Below, piece after piece: positions 26,326 to 37,700 of a DNA stretch of 64,000 bases (the stretch's first letter is position 1; the number at the start of each line of letters is the position of its first letter). The stretch is from an uncultured Flavobacteriaceae bacterium (GTDB lineage Bacteria; Bacteroidota; Bacteroidia; Flavobacteriales; Flavobacteriaceae): positions 189,001 to 253,000 of the forward strand of contig CALSUE010000001.1 in assembly GCA_943789455.1 (NCBI GenBank), given 5' to 3'. The notes below the pieces were generated by a model. The model worked only from the letters and a program-made list of their open reading frames with translations, made no database searches and was not told the origin of the DNA. Both the position numbers and the translations under genes were made by a program.

Positions 26326-26398
26326 GCCGGTGTAGCTCAGTTGGTAGAGCGCATCCTTGGTAGGGATGAGGTCACGGGTTCAAATCCCGTCGCTGGCT
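26326..26398 (+). tRNA. tRNA-Thr (anticodon GGT)
   Basis: A 73-nt cloverleaf. Acceptor GCCGGTG pairs with CGCTGGC using two G-U pairs, discriminator T; anticodon stem CATCC/GGATG with loop TTGGTAG giving GGT; T arm CACGGGTTCAAATCCCGTC. CCA is not encoded. It precedes tuf by 58 bp. Confidence 0.96.
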
Positions 26399-26456
26399 CA
26401 AAAGAAGAATTTATTAGTATTAAATATATTTAACTTAGAATTAAAAATTAATAATC

Positions 26457-27644
26457 ATGGCAAAAGCAAATTTTGACCGTTCAAAACCACACCTTAACAT
26501 AGGTACTATTGGACACGTAGATCACGGAAAGACTACATTAACTGCAGCTATTACAAAAGTTTTGGCAGACGCAGGTTTGTCTGAAGCTAAAGATTTCGAT
26601 CAAATCGATAATGCTCCAGAAGAAAAAGAAAGAGGTATTACTATTAATACTTCTCACGTAGAGTATCAAACAGCAAATCGTCACTACGCTCACGTAGACT
26701 GTCCAGGTCACGCGGATTACGTGAAGAATATGGTTACTGGTGCTGCTCAAATGGATGGTGCAATATTAGTTGTTGCTGCTACAGATGGACCAATGCCACA
26801 AACTCGTGAGCACATCCTTTTAGGACGTCAGGTTGGTATCCCTCGTATGGTAGTATTCATGAACAAGGTAGATATGGTTGATGATGAAGAATTAATCGAA
26901 TTAGTAGATATGGAAGTAAGAGAATTACTTTCTTTTTACGAGTACGATGGAGATAATGGTCCAGTTATACCAGGTTCTGCTTTAGGAGCATTAAATGGTG
27001 AGCAAAAATGGGTAGATACCGTTATGGAATTAATGGAAGCAGTTGATACATGGATTGAAGAGCCATTAAGAGAGGTAGATAAAGATTTCTTAATGCCAAT
27101 TGAAGATGTATTCTCTATTACTGGTCGTGGTACTGTAGCTACTGGTAGAATTGAAACAGGTATTGCAAATACAGGAGATCCAGTAGAAATTATTGGTATG
27201 GGAGCTGAGAAATTAACTTCTACAATTACTGGTATTGAAATGTTCCGTCAAATCTTAGATAGAGGTGAAGCCGGAGATAATGCAGGTATCTTATTAAGAG
27301 GTATAGAGAAAACAGATATTAAAAGAGGTATGGTAATCACTAAACCTGGATCTGTAACACCACATGCTAAGTTTAAAGCTGAGGTATATGTTCTTAAGAA
27401 AGAAGAAGGTGGTCGTCATACGCCATTCCATAACAATTATCGTCCTCAATTCTATGTAAGAACTACAGACGTAACAGGTACTATTAATTTACCAGATGGT
27501 ATTGAAATGGTAATGCCAGGAGATAACTTAACTATTACAGTTGATTTAATCCAACCAATTGCATTAAACTTAGGTTTACGTTTTGCTATCCGTGAAGGAG
27601 GTAGAACAGTTGGAGCTGGTCAGGTAACTGAAATTTTAGACTAA
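26457..27644 (+). CDS. tuf: Elongation factor Tu
   Basis: GTPase that brings aminoacyl-tRNA to the ribosome, 395 aa. G1 is GHVDHGKT at 19-26, G3 is [21 protein letters not shown], and G4 is NKVDMVDD. The ending [15 protein letters not shown] is typical. It is read with the upstream tRNA genes and followed by a weak hairpin and tRNA-Trp. Codon choice (CGT, GGT, GTA) suggests a highly expressed gene. Confidence 0.98.
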   Translation: MAKANFDRSKPHLNIGTIGHVDHGKTTLTAAITKVLADAGLSEAKDFDQIDNAPEEKERGITINTSHVEYQTANRHYAHVDCPGHADYVKNMVTGAAQMDGAILVVAATDGPMPQTREHILLGRQVGIPRMVVFMNKVDMVDDEELIELVDMEVRELLSFYEYDGDNGPVIPGSALGALNGEQKWVDTVMELMEAVDTWIEEPLREVDKDFLMPIEDVFSITGRGTVATGRIETGIANTGDPVEIIGMGAEKLTSTITGIEMFRQILDRGEAGDNAGILLRGIEKTDIKRGMVITKPGSVTPHAKFKAEVYVLKKEEGGRHTPFHNNYRPQFYVRTTDVTGTINLPDGIEMVMPGDNLTITVDLIQPIALNLGLRFAIREGGRTVGAGQVTEILD

Positions 27645-27676
27645 TTTTAGTCAATAATTATAAGTTTTAATCGTTG

Positions 27677-27705
27677 AAGGTGTCCTGATTTTATTAGGAT
27701 GCCTT
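27677..27705 (+). terminator. Hairpin after tuf
   Basis: AAGGTGTCCT (27677-27686) pairs with AGGATGCCTT (27696-27705), 10 pairs including two G-U, 9-nt loop. There is no T run, so it may only partly terminate or be a processing site ahead of tRNA-Trp. Confidence 0.5.
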
Positions 27706-27720
27706 TACGAATAAATAGAG

Positions 27721-27793
27721 ACGGGTTTAGCTCAGCTGGTAGAGCACTGGTCTCCAAAACCAGGTGTCGGGGGTTCGAGTCCCTCAATCCGTG
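27721..27793 (+). tRNA. tRNA-Trp (anticodon CCA)
   Basis: A 73-nt cloverleaf. Acceptor ACGGGTT/AATCCGT, discriminator G; anticodon stem CTGGT/ACCAG with loop CTCCAAA giving CCA; T arm GGGGGTTCGAGTCCCTC. The 3' CCA is not encoded. It lies 14 bp before secE, as is usual in this phylum. Confidence 0.96.
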
Positions 27794-27807
27794 CAAACAA
27801 TGAATAC

Positions 27808-28005
27808 ATGAAGTTTATACAATATATTAAAGACTCTTTTGAAGAATTAAACAATCACATGACTTGGTCATCAAGTAAAGATGCTCAAAAAACAACGGTA
27901 ACTGTTGCAGTTTTTACAATTGTTTTTGCACTTGCCGTAGCTGGTGTTGATTATGTTTTTCAGACAGGGTTGGATAATTTTTTCGGAATGTTTAAATCCA
28001 ATTAA
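27808..28005 (+). CDS. secE: Preprotein translocase subunit SecE
   Basis: A 65-aa single-span SecE: the amphipathic IKDSFEELNNHMTWSSSKDAQKTTVTV part, then one membrane helix (VAVFTIVFALAVAGVDYVF) and a short tail. It stabilises SecY in the translocon. It is separated from nusG by two bases, so the two genes are translated from one message. Confidence 0.95.
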   Translation: MKFIQYIKDSFEELNNHMTWSSSKDAQKTTVTVAVFTIVFALAVAGVDYVFQTGLDNFFGMFKSN

Positions 28006-28007
28006 TA

Positions 28008-28556
28008 ATGGCTGACTCAGTAATGAAATGGTATGTTGTGAGAGCAATCGGAGGTCAAGAGAACAAAGTGAAGTCATATATTGAGACAGAAATTTCTCGT
28101 TTAGGGCTTTCTGACTTTGTGAGTCAAGTTTTGGTACCTAAAGAAAAAGTAATTCAAATTCGTGATGGTAAGAAAATAAATAAAGAAAAAGTTTATTTTC
28201 CAGGTTACATTATGGTTGAGGCTAATTTAGCAGGGGAGGTTCCTCACGTTATAAAATCAATTACAGGAGTTATTGGTTTTTTAGGTGAAACTAAAGGTGG
28301 TGAGCCCGTACCAATGAGAAGATCAGAAGTAAACAGAATGCTTGGTAAAGTAGATGAATTAGCTATCCAAGATGAAAACATTGCTATTCCTTTCACTTCA
28401 GGTGAGACCGTGAAAGTTGTTGATGGACCATTTAATGGTTTTGATGGAACTATTGAAAAAGTGAATGAAGAAAAAAGAAAGTTAGAAGTCATGGTTAAAA
28501 TCTTTGGACGAAAAACTCCATTAGAGCTTAGTTACATGCAAGTAGAAAAAATATAA
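28008..28556 (+). CDS. nusG: Transcription termination/antitermination factor NusG
   Basis: A 182-aa NusG. The N-terminal NGN domain has KWYVVRAIGGQENKVKSYI, and VYFPGYIMVEANL. The C-terminal KOW domain has GETVKVVDGPFNGFDGTIEKVNEEKRKLEV. It binds the RNA polymerase clamp and links it to ribosome or Rho. The product begins MADSVMKWYV; the second Met is a possible alternative start, but the first ATG directly follows secE. Confidence 0.96.
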   Translation: MADSVMKWYVVRAIGGQENKVKSYIETEISRLGLSDFVSQVLVPKEKVIQIRDGKKINKEKVYFPGYIMVEANLAGEVPHVIKSITGVIGFLGETKGGEPVPMRRSEVNRMLGKVDELAIQDENIAIPFTSGETVKVVDGPFNGFDGTIEKVNEEKRKLEVMVKIFGRKTPLELSYMQVEKI

Positions 28557-28576
28557 TTGTTACACAAATATATACC

Positions 28577-28610
28577 GATGTGTTTTTTGCTTCCAATTAA
28601 AAAACATGTC
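28577..28610 (+). promoter_or_regulatory. Hairpin between nusG and rplK
   Basis: GATGTGTTTTTT (28577-28588) pairs with AAAAAACATGTC (28599-28610), 12 pairs including two G-U, loop of 10. It lies in the 73-bp gap before rplK. It may be a leader control site for the L11-L1 operon or a processing site; no T run follows. Confidence 0.5.
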
Positions 28611-28629
28611 ACTTTAAACATTTATTAAA

Positions 28630-29067
28630 ATGGCAAAAGAGTTAAGTAAAGTAGTTAAATTACAAGTAAGGGGAGGTGCAGCGAATCCATCGCCACCGGT
28701 TGGACCCGCTCTAGGTGCTGCAGGTGTTAACATCATGGAGTTCTGTAAGCAATTCAATGCTAGAACTCAAGATAAACAAGGTAAAATTTTACCTGTTGTT
28801 ATTAGTGTTTTTAAAGATAAATCATTTGATTTTATAGTTAAAACTCCACCAGCTGCAGTTCAATTAATGGAAGCGGCAAAAATCAAAAAAGGTTCAGGAG
28901 AACCTAACAGGAAAAAAGTAGCGTCTGTTTCATGGGATCAAATTAAAGTGATTGCTGAAGACAAAATGGTAGATTTAAATGCATTTACTGTTGAGTCAGC
29001 AATGAAGATGATAGCAGGTACAGCACGTTCTATGGGATTAACAGTTAAAGGTAATGCACCAGCATAA
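28630..29067 (+). CDS. rplK: 50S ribosomal protein uL11
   Basis: A 145-aa uL11 beginning [21 protein letters not shown], with the proline-rich [27 protein letters not shown] typical of the L11 N-terminal domain. Its C-terminal domain (about 70-140) binds 23S rRNA at the GTPase-associated centre. It is followed 20 bp later by rplA. Confidence 0.98.
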   Translation: MAKELSKVVKLQVRGGAANPSPPVGPALGAAGVNIMEFCKQFNARTQDKQGKILPVVISVFKDKSFDFIVKTPPAAVQLMEAAKIKKGSGEPNRKKVASVSWDQIKVIAEDKMVDLNAFTVESAMKMIAGTARSMGLTVKGNAPA

Positions 29068-29087
29068 ACTTTATAAAAACTAGTAAA

Positions 29088-29780
29088 ATGGCAAGATTAA
29101 CAAAAAAGCAAAAAGAAGCGCACGCTAAATTAGATAATACGAAAGCATTAGATATAAATGCTGCTTCTGCTTTAATCAAAGAAATTACTAATGTAAAGTT
29201 TGATGCATCTGTAGATATCGCTGTTCGTTTAGGAGTAGATCCACGTAAAGCTAACCAAATGGTTAGAGGCGTTGTGACCTTACCACACGGAACAGGGAAA
29301 GATGTAAAGGTTCTAGCATTAGTAACACCAGATAAAGAAGCCGAAGCTCAAGAAGCAGGTGCAGATTATGTTGGTTTAGACGAATACCTCCAAAAAATCA
29401 AAGGAGGTTGGACAGACGTAGATGTGATTATCACAATGCCGAGTGTTATGGGTAAATTAGGTCCTCTAGGAAGAGTTTTAGGTCCAAGAGGTTTAATGCC
29501 TAACCCAAAGACAGGTACAGTAACTATGGATGTTGCAAAAGCAGTAAAAGAAGTAAAAGCAGGTAAGATAGATTTTAAAGTTGACAAAACAGGAATCATT
29601 CATGCCGCAGTTGCTAAATCATCTTTTGATGCTGATAAAATTGCAGAAAATGCAAATGAATTATTACAAACAATTATTAAATTGAAACCAACGGCATCAA
29701 AAGGAGCATACATTAAGAGTGTTTTTATGAGCTCTACAATGAGTCCTAGTGTTGAAGTTGATGTAAAATCTGTTTCGTAA
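29088..29780 (+). CDS. rplA: 50S ribosomal protein uL1
   Basis: A 230-aa uL1 of the ribosomal L1 stalk. The family segment [30 protein letters not shown] is at about 119-148. L1 is known in other bacteria to repress its own L11-L1 message; a possible target hairpin is the one before rplK. It lies 19 bp before rplJ. Confidence 0.98.
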   Translation: MARLTKKQKEAHAKLDNTKALDINAASALIKEITNVKFDASVDIAVRLGVDPRKANQMVRGVVTLPHGTGKDVKVLALVTPDKEAEAQEAGADYVGLDEYLQKIKGGWTDVDVIITMPSVMGKLGPLGRVLGPRGLMPNPKTGTVTMDVAKAVKEVKAGKIDFKVDKTGIIHAAVAKSSFDADKIAENANELLQTIIKLKPTASKGAYIKSVFMSSTMSPSVEVDVKSVS

Positions 29781-29799
29781 GCAGTTAAAATGTATCATT

Positions 29800-30315
29800 A
29801 TGACTAGAGAAGAAAAATCACAAGTAATACAAGATTTAACAGTTACGTTAGCAAGAACTAATACCATCTATTTAGCAGATATATCTGGATTAGATGCTTT
29901 AGATACATCAAACTTACGTAGAGCTTGCTTTAAAGCAAATGTTCAACTAGCTGTTGTTAAAAACACATTGCTTTCAAAAGCAATGGAAGCTTCTGATAAG
30001 GAGTTTGGAGAATTACAAGATATATTAAAAGGTAACACATCTTTAATGATTTCTGAGGCAAGTAATGCACCTGCTAAAGTAATTAAAGAGTTCAGAAAAA
30101 AATCAGACAAGCCCTTACTAAAAGGTGCTTACATTGAAGAAGCTATTTATGTTGGAGATGACCAACTAGAATCTCTTGTAAATGTGAAGTCTAAAGACGA
30201 ACTTATTGGAGATATTATTACCTTATTACAATCACCTGCTAAAAATGTTATTTCAGCATTGCAGTCAAGTGGTGGTAAACTATCTGGTATTTTACAAACA
30301 TTATCAGAAAAATAA
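29800..30315 (+). CDS. rplJ: 50S ribosomal protein uL10
   Basis: A 171-aa uL10, the base of the L7/L12 stalk. The N-terminal rRNA-binding domain MTREEKSQVIQDLTVTLARTNTIYLAD and the C-terminal helix (AKNVISALQSSGGKLSGILQTLSEK) that carries L12 dimers are both visible. It is separated from rplL by 48 bp. Confidence 0.97.
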   Translation: MTREEKSQVIQDLTVTLARTNTIYLADISGLDALDTSNLRRACFKANVQLAVVKNTLLSKAMEASDKEFGELQDILKGNTSLMISEASNAPAKVIKEFRKKSDKPLLKGAYIEEAIYVGDDQLESLVNVKSKDELIGDIITLLQSPAKNVISALQSSGGKLSGILQTLSEK

Positions 30316-30363
30316 ATTAGCGCATTAATAAACTAAATAATAAAAATTTTTAAAACAATTGAA

Positions 30364-30738
30364 ATGGCAGATTTAAAAGATTTCGCAGAACAATTAGTTA
30401 ACTTAACTGTAAAAGAGGTTAATGAATTGGCTGGTATTTTAAAAGATGAGTATGGTATCGAACCTGCAGCAGCAGCTGTAGCTGTTGCTGGACCAGCAGC
30501 AGGAGGTGGCGATGCAGCCGAAGAGCAAACAGAATTTGATGTAATCTTAAAAGCAGCAGGTGGTTCTAAACTAGCAGTTGTAAAATTAGTTAAGGAATTA
30601 ACTGGTTTAGGATTAAAAGAAGCTAAAGGTATCGTAGATAGCGCGCCTGCTCCTATTAAAGAAGGAGTTTCTAAAGATGAAGCAGAAGGTCTTCAAAAAT
30701 CTTTGGAAGAAGCAGGAGCTGAGGTTGAGCTTAAGTAA
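30364..30738 (+). CDS. rplL: 50S ribosomal protein bL12 (L7/L12)
   Basis: A 124-aa bL12. The N-terminal dimer domain [19 protein letters not shown] is followed by an alanine/glycine hinge ([17 protein letters not shown]) and the C-terminal factor-binding domain with [27 protein letters not shown]. Four copies or more sit on L10 and recruit translation GTPases. It is followed by a strong hairpin before rpoB. Confidence 0.98.
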   Translation: MADLKDFAEQLVNLTVKEVNELAGILKDEYGIEPAAAAVAVAGPAAGGGDAAEEQTEFDVILKAAGGSKLAVVKLVKELTGLGLKEAKGIVDSAPAPIKEGVSKDEAEGLQKSLEEAGAEVELK

Positions 30739-30762
30739 GCTTTAACATATCTAACAAACTAA

Positions 30763-30801
30763 GGTTTAGGTACTAAGAATTAAGTTTCTTAGACCTAAAC
30801 C
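30763..30801 (+). promoter_or_regulatory. Attenuator/processing hairpin between rplL and rpoB
   Basis: GGTTTAGGT (30763-30771) pairs with ACCTAAACC (30793-30801). After one bulged A (30772), CTAAGAA (30773-30779) pairs with TTCTTAG (30786-30792), loop of 6. The 16-pair stem is followed by ATTTT. It is in the place where many bacteria have an rplL-rpoB attenuator or RNase III site that lowers rpoBC expression compared with ribosomal proteins. Confidence 0.8.
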
Positions 30802-30862
30802 ATTTTGTGTATATATTCGTTCTTTATTAAATTCAGATTTTTAATCAAAAAAACATTCTCTT

Positions 30863-33800
30863 TTGGCAACGAAAAACACTACAGAAAGAATCAATTTCGC
30901 ATCTTCTAAGCTTGGAACAGATTATCCAGATTTTTTGGATATTCAAGTAAAATCTTTTCAAGATTTTTTCCAATTACAAACAAAAGCTGAAGAGCGAGGA
31001 GAAGAAGGTTTATACAAAACCTTCATGGATAACTTTCCAATTACGGACACCCGTAACAACTTTGTATTAGAATTTTTAGACTATTTTGTAGATCCACCAA
31101 GATACAGTATACAAGAATGTATCGAAAGAGGTCTAACACACAGTGTGCCTTTAAAAGCGCGTCTTAAACTTTATTGTACAGATCCAGAGCACGAAGATTT
31201 TGAAACAATAGTTCAAGATGTTTATTTAGGGACTATTCCTTACATGACCAATTCAGGAACTTTTGTCATTAATGGTGCAGAAAGAGTTGTAGTATCTCAA
31301 CTACATAGGTCTCCAGGGGTATTCTTTGGGCAATCTTATCATGCAAACGGTACAAAATTATATTCTGCAAGAGTAATTCCTTTTAAAGGGTCTTGGATAG
31401 AATTTGCAACCGATATCAATCAAGTTATGTATGCTTACATTGATAGAAAGAAAAAATTACCTGTAACTACTTTATTCAGAGCCATAGGTTTTGAAAGAGA
31501 TAAAGATATTTTAGAAATTTTTGATTTAGCTGAAGAAGTTAAAGTTTCAAAAGCTGGATTAAAGAAAGTTCTAGGAAGAAAATTAGCCGCAAGAGTATTA
31601 AAAACTTGGTTTGAAGACTTCGTAGATGAGGACACTGGAGAAGTTGTATCAATTGAACGAAATGAAATTATTTTTGATCGTGATACAATCATTGAAAAAG
31701 AACACATAGAAGAAATCATTGAAGCAGGAGCAAAAACAGTATTACTTCATAAAGAGGATAATCAACAAGCTGACTATGCTATAATCCACAATACACTTCA
31801 AAAAGATCCAACAAACTCTGAAAAAGAGGCTGTTGAACATATTTATAGACAATTAAGAAATGCTGAGCCGCCAGATGAGGAAACTGCAAGAGGAATTATT
31901 GATAAATTATTTTTCTCTGAACAACGTTACAATTTAGGTGAAGTAGGGCGTTTTAGAATGAATACAAAACTTGGTTTAGATATTGATATTAACCAAAAGG
32001 TTTTAACCAAATTAGATATTATTACGATTATAAAGTATTTAATTGAATTAATCAATTCTAAAGCGGAAGTTGATGATATCGATCACTTATCTAACCGTCG
32101 TGTTAGAACAGTAGGAGAGCAACTTGCCAGTCAGTTTGGTGTTGGTTTAGCTCGTATGGCTCGTACTATTCGAGAGAGAATGAATGTACGTGACAATGAG
32201 GTTTTTACTCCAATTGATTTAATTAATGCTAAGACATTGTCTTCAGTAATTAATTCATTTTTTGGTACTAACCAATTATCTCAGTTTATGGATCAAACAA
32301 ATCCATTGGCCGAGATTACTCACAAACGAAGATTATCTGCACTAGGACCTGGAGGTTTATCTAGAGAAAGAGCAGGATTTGAGGTTCGTGATGTTCACTA
32401 TACACATTATGGGCGTTTATGTCCAATTGAAACACCAGAGGGTCCAAATATTGGTTTAATATCTTCTTTATCTGTATTTGCAAAAGTTAATAACTTAGGT
32501 TTTATAGAAACACCATACAGAGAAGTAACCAAAGGTTCTGTTGATGTGAAAAAAGCACCAATTTATTTAAGTGCTGAAGAGGAAGAGGGTAAGAAAATTG
32601 CTCAATCTAATTTAGGTTTAGATAAAAACGGAGCTATATCAGGTGATAAAGTAATTGCTCGTGAGGAAGGAGATTTCCCAGTAGTTACTCCAGACACTAT
32701 TGATTACATGGATGTTGCACCGAATCAAATTGCTTCAATATCTGCTTCTTTAATACCATTTTTAGAGCATGATGATGCAAACCGTGCATTGATGGGATCA
32801 AATATGATGCGTCAGGCAGTTCCATTATTACGACCAGAGTCTCCAATTGTTGGAACTGGACTAGAAAGAAGAGTAGCTAAAGATTCTAGAATTCTAATTA
32901 ATGCAGAAGGAGCAGGAGTTGTTGAATATGTAGATGCAAATAAGATTACCATCAAGTATGACAGAACAGATCAAGAGAAGTTGGTGAGTTTTGATTCTGA
33001 TGAAAAATCTTATGACTTAATTAAGTTTAGAAAAACCAATCAAGGAACATGTATCAACCTAAAACCTATCGTAAGTTCAGGTGACCGAGTTGAAAAAGGA
33101 CAAGTTCTTTGCGAGGGATATGCAACACAAAAAGGAGAATTAGCTTTAGGTAGAAATATGAAAGTAGCCTTTATGCCCTGGAAAGGATATAATTTTGAGG
33201 ATGCTATTGTAATATCTGAAAAGGTTGTTCGTGAAGATATTTTTACGTCTATACATATAGATGAATATTCTTTAGATGTACGTGATACAAAATTAGGTAC
33301 AGAGGAGTTAACCAATGATATCCCTAACGTTTCAGAAGAGGCTACAAAAGACCTTGATGAGAATGGAATGATTAGAATAGGAGCAGAGGTAAACCCTGGA
33401 GATATTTTAATTGGTAAGATTACTCCTAAAGGTGAATCTGATCCAACACCAGAAGAAAAGCTATTAAGAGCAATTTTTGGAGATAAAGCAGGAGATGTAA
33501 AAGATGCATCTTTAAAAGCTTCTCCATCTTTAAGAGGTGTAGTTATTGATAAAAAGTTATTTAGAAGAGCTGTTAAAGATAAGACTAAGAGAATTAAAGA
33601 TAAAGAAGCAGTAATCTCTTTAGAATCATCTTTTGTGTCAAAATTTGAAGTTCTTAAAGAAAACTTAGTAGAAAAACTATTCCAATTAGTTAGTGGTAAA
33701 ACTTCACAAGGAGTTTTTAACGACCTAGGCGAGGAAGTATTACCAAAAGGTAAAAAATACACACTCAAAATGCTAAACGCAGTTGATGATTATGTGCATT

Positions 33801-34678
33801 TAACTTCGGGAACTTGGACTACAGATTCTAAAATCAATTCTCATGTTAGTGAATTAATTCACAATTACAAAATCAAGGTAAATGACCTTCAAGGTGTATT
33901 ACGTAGAGAGAAGTTTACGATATCCGTAGGAGATGAATTACCAGCAGGAATTCTAAAACTTGCAAAGATTTATGTGGCTAAAAAACGTAAATTAAAAGTA
34001 GGTGATAAAATGGCTGGACGACATGGTAACAAAGGTATTGTTGCTCGTATTGTTCGTCAAGAAGATATGCCATTTTTAGAAGATGGAACTCCAGTTGACA
34101 TTGTGTTAAATCCGTTAGGTGTACCGTCACGTATGAATATTGGTCAGATTTATGAAACAGTTCTTGGTTGGGCTGGTCAGAAATTAGACAGAAAGTACGC
34201 TACTCCAATTTTTGATGGAGCTTCTTTAGACCAAATAAATAGTTTTACAGATGAAGCACAAGTACCAAGATTTGGTCATACCTACCTTTATGATGGTGGA
34301 ACAGGAAAACGTTTCGATCAGCCAGCAACTGTAGGTGTCATTTATATGATCAAATTAGGTCACATGATTGAAGACAAAATGCACGCACGTTCTATTGGAC
34401 CTTATTCGTTGATTACTCAACAACCACTTGGTGGTAAGGCTCAATTTGGTGGTCAGCGTTTTGGTGAGATGGAAGTTTGGGCATTAGAGGCCTATGGAGC
34501 TTCAAGTATTTTGAGAGAAATTCTAACAGTAAAATCCGATGATGTTATGGGAAGAGCTAAAACATACGAAAGTATTGTTAAAGGCGAAACCATGCCAGAA
34601 CCAGGTTTACCAGAATCTTTCAACGTATTAATGCATGAGTTGAAAGGTTTAGGTTTAGATCTAAAACTAGAAGAATAA
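30863..34678 (+). CDS. rpoB: DNA-directed RNA polymerase subunit beta
   Basis: A 1271-aa beta subunit. The rifampicin region reads [26 protein letters not shown], a wild-type sequence with the usual Asp, His and Ser residues. Other signatures are [16 protein letters not shown] and, near the end, [23 protein letters not shown]. The start is a TTG at 30863-30865 ([16 protein letters not shown]); the bases before it contain no in-frame ATG, and the resulting N-terminus agrees with the family. Confidence 0.97.
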   Translation: MATKNTTERINFASSKLGTDYPDFLDIQVKSFQDFFQLQTKAEERGEEGLYKTFMDNFPITDTRNNFVLEFLDYFVDPPRYSIQECIERGLTHSVPLKARLKLYCTDPEHEDFETIVQDVYLGTIPYMTNSGTFVINGAERVVVSQLHRSPGVFFGQSYHANGTKLYSARVIPFKGSWIEFATDINQVMYAYIDRKKKLPVTTLFRAIGFERDKDILEIFDLAEEVKVSKAGLKKVLGRKLAARVLKTWFEDFVDEDTGEVVSIERNEIIFDRDTIIEKEHIEEIIEAGAKTVLLHKEDNQQADYAIIHNTLQKDPTNSEKEAVEHIYRQLRNAEPPDEETARGIIDKLFFSEQRYNLGEVGRFRMNTKLGLDIDINQKVLTKLDIITIIKYLIELINSKAEVDDIDHLSNRRVRTVGEQLASQFGVGLARMARTIRERMNVRDNEVFTPIDLINAKTLSSVINSFFGTNQLSQFMDQTNPLAEITHKRRLSALGPGGLSRERAGFEVRDVHYTHYGRLCPIETPEGPNIGLISSLSVFAKVNNLGFIETPYREVTKGSVDVKKAPIYLSAEEEEGKKIAQSNLGLDKNGAISGDKVIAREEGDFPVVTPDTIDYMDVAPNQIASISASLIPFLEHDDANRALMGSNMMRQAVPLLRPESPIVGTGLERRVAKDSRILINAEGAGVVEYVDANKITIKYDRTDQEKLVSFDSDEKSYDLIKFRKTNQGTCINLKPIVSSGDRVEKGQVLCEGYATQKGELALGRNMKVAFMPWKGYNFEDAIVISEKVVREDIFTSIHIDEYSLDVRDTKLGTEELTNDIPNVSEEATKDLDENGMIRIGAEVNPGDILIGKITPKGESDPTPEEKLLRAIFGDKAGDVKDASLKASPSLRGVVIDKKLFRRAVKDKTKRIKDKEAVISLESSFVSKFEVLKENLVEKLFQLVSGKTSQGVFNDLGEEVLPKGKKYTLKMLNAVDDYVHLTSGTWTTDSKINSHVSELIHNYKIKVNDLQGVLRREKFTISVGDELPAGILKLAKIYVAKKRKLKVGDKMAGRHGNKGIVARIVRQEDMPFLEDGTPVDIVLNPLGVPSRMNIGQIYETVLGWAGQKLDRKYATPIFDGASLDQINSFTDEAQVPRFGHTYLYDGGTGKRFDQPATVGVIYMIKLGHMIEDKMHARSIGPYSLITQQPLGGKAQFGGQRFGEMEVWALEAYGASSILREILTVKSDDVMGRAKTYESIVKGETMPEPGLPESFNVLMHELKGLGLDLKLEE

Positions 34679-34690
34679 ATTTATAGTATA

Positions 34691-34720
34691 TGTCTAGGTA
34701 TGATTTCTCATACCTAGACA
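34691..34720 (+). promoter_or_regulatory. Perfect 12-bp hairpin between rpoB and rpoC
   Basis: TGTCTAGGTATG (34691-34702) pairs perfectly with CATACCTAGACA (34709-34720) across ATTTCT, 12 nt after the rpoB stop. No T run follows, so it is not a normal terminator. An RNase processing site or a barrier to 3' exonucleases that sets the rpoB:rpoC ratio are possibilities. Confidence 0.75.
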
Positions 34721-34736
34721 CATGCTTATTTAATAA

Positions 34737-34749
34737 GGGTCTCAGACCC
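34737..34749 (+). repeat. Small palindrome before rpoC
   Basis: GGGTC (34737-34741), TCA, GACCC (34745-34749) forms a small G/C-rich stem in very AT-rich DNA, 22 nt before the rpoC ATG. It could hide or shape the translation start region. Confidence 0.4.
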
Positions 34750-34771
34750 AATTTAATTCGATACCATTACC

Positions 34772-37700
34772 ATGGCAAGAAAAAACGAGAAGTACACCGT
34801 AAAAAAGTTTAATAAAATCTCAATTGGTTTAGCATCACCAGAATCTATTTTAGGAATATCTAAAGGAGAGGTGTTAAAACCAGAAACTATTAATTATCGA
34901 ACACACAAGCCCGAGAGAGACGGTCTTTTCTGTGAGCGTATTTTTGGTCCTGTAAAAGACTTTGAATGTGCTTGTGGTAAGTATAAAAGAATTCGATACA
35001 AAGGAATTGTTTGTGATCGATGTGGTGTAGAGGTAACTGAAAAGAAAGTACGAAGAGATAGAGTAGGACACATCAATTTAGTTGTTCCTGTTGCTCATAT
35101 CTGGTACTTTAGATCATTACCAAACAAAATGGGATATTTACTAGGGTTACCATCTAAGAAGTTAGATATGATTATCTATTACGAAAGATACGTAGTAATC
35201 CAACCAGGTATTGCAAAAAATAGTGAAGGAGAACCATTGCAAAAAATGGATTTCTTAACAGAAGAAGAGTATTTAGATATTCTAGAAACAATTCCTCAAG
35301 AAAACACATATTTAGATGACACTGACCCAACGAAGTTTATTGCTAAAATGGGTGCAGAATGTCTAATTGATTTATTAGCTCGTATAGATTTAGATGAATT
35401 ATCATATGAATTAAGACATAAAGCGAATACTGAAACCTCTAAGCAAAGAAAAGCTGAGGCTTTAAAAAGATTAAATGTAGTTGAAGCATTCAGAGATTCT
35501 CAAAAAAATAGAGAAAACAGACCTGAATGGATGATTATGAAAGTAGTTCCGGTAATTCCACCAGAATTACGTCCATTAGTTCCTTTAGATGGAGGTAGAT
35601 TTGCTACTTCAGATTTAAATGACTTATACCGTAGAGTAATTATCAGAAATAATCGTTTAAAAAGACTAATGGAGATTAAAGCTCCTGAAGTAATTTTACG
35701 TAATGAAAAACGTATGTTACAAGAATCTGTAGATTCATTATTTGATAATACACGTAAATCTTCAGCTGTAAAAACAGAATCTAACAGACCATTAAAGTCT
35801 TTATCAGACTCTTTAAAAGGTAAGCAAGGACGTTTTCGTCAAAACTTATTAGGTAAACGTGTTGATTATTCTGCACGTTCTGTAATTGTTGTAGGACCAG
35901 AATTAAAGTTGTCTGAATGCGGTATTCCTAAAGAAATGGCAGCTGAACTTTACAAGCCTTTTGTAATTAGAAAATTAATCGAAAGAGGAATTGTAAAAAC
36001 TGTAAAATCTGCAAAGAAAATTATAGATAGAAAAGAACCAGTTGTTTGGGATATTCTAGAAAATGTAATAAAAGGACACCCAGTTTTATTAAACCGTGCC
36101 CCTACATTACACCGTTTAGGAATTCAAGCATTTCAACCAAAATTAATTGAAGGAAAAGCTATTCAGTTACATCCATTAGTATGTACAGCATTTAATGCCG
36201 ATTTTGATGGAGATCAAATGGCTGTTCACCTTCCGCTAGGACCTGAAGCTATTTTAGAAGCACAACTCTTAATGTTGGCCTCTCACAATATCTTAAACCC
36301 TGCAAACGGTGCACCAGTTACTGTACCTTCTCAAGATATGGTATTAGGTTTATACTATATGACCAAAGAAAGAAAATCCACTAAAGCTGTTCCTGTAAAA
36401 GGTGAAGGTTTAACTTTTTACTCTCCTGAAGAAGTAACTATTGCTTTTAATGAAGAAATGGTTGAATTAAATGCTGGGATTAAAGTAAGAACAAATGATA
36501 TTGATGAAGCAGGAAATTCTGTTAAGAAAATCATTGAAACTACTGTTGGTAGAGTTTTATTTAATGAAGTTGTTCCAGAAGCTGCTGGTTATATTAATGA
36601 AGTATTAACAAAAAAATCTCTTCGTGGAATTATCGGTGGTATTTTAAAAGTTACAGATATCCCAACTACAGGAAATTTCCTAGATGAAATTAAAAATATG
36701 GGATATAAATTTGCCTTCCAAGGTGGTTTATCTTTCAGTTTAGGAGATATTATTATTCCAGAAGAAAAATCAACTATGATTGCTGAAGCCAATAATGAGG
36801 TAGATGGAATTGTAATGAACTATAACATGGGTATGTTAACGCAAAAGGAGCGTTATAATCAAGTAATTGATATTTGGGGTAGAACCAACAATCAATTAAC
36901 TGAATTATCTATGAAACGTCTTCGTGAAGACCAACAAGGGTTTAACTCAGTATATATGATGTTAGATTCTGGAGCTAGGGGATCTAAAGAACAGATTCGT
37001 CAGTTAACCGGAATGCGTGGATTAATGGCAAAACCAAAAAAATCTACTGCAGGTGGTGGTGAAATTATTGAAAATCCAATTCTTTCTAACTTTAAGGAAG
37101 GACTATCAATTCTTGAATATTTTATCTCTACTCACGGTGCTCGTAAAGGTCTTGCTGATACAGCCTTAAAAACTGCCGATGCAGGATACTTAACCCGTCG
37201 TTTAGTAGATGTTTCTCAAGATGTTATTATTAACGAGTATGATTGTGGTACCCTTAGAGGATTAGATGTTACTCCATTGAAGAAAAACGATGAGATTGTA
37301 GAATCTTTAAGTGATAGAATTGAAGGAAGAGTAGCTTTACAAGATGTCTTCCATCCATTAAATGAAGATTTATTAGTTGGAGCGGGTGAGGTAATTACCT
37401 CTCAAACTGCCAATGCTATTGAAGCTTCCGGATTAGATGTTGTTCAAGTAAGATCTGCATTAACGTGTGAGTCTCAAAGAGGAATTTGTGCAAAATGTTA
37501 TGGACAAAGTTTATCTACACTTAACAATGTTCAAATTGGTGAAGCTGTAGGAGTTATTGCGGCTCAATCTATTGGAGAACCAGGTACACAATTAACATTA
37601 AGAACATTCCACGTAGGTGGGGTTGCAGGAAACATATCTGAAGATAATAAGTTAACCGCTAAATTTGATGGTAAGGTAGTTATCGAAGACCTTAGAACTG

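Noticed and set aside
33040..33768. A 242-aa minus-strand ORF inside rpoB
   Set aside because: Serine/phenylalanine-rich shadow of a highly conserved coding frame; no leader or motif.
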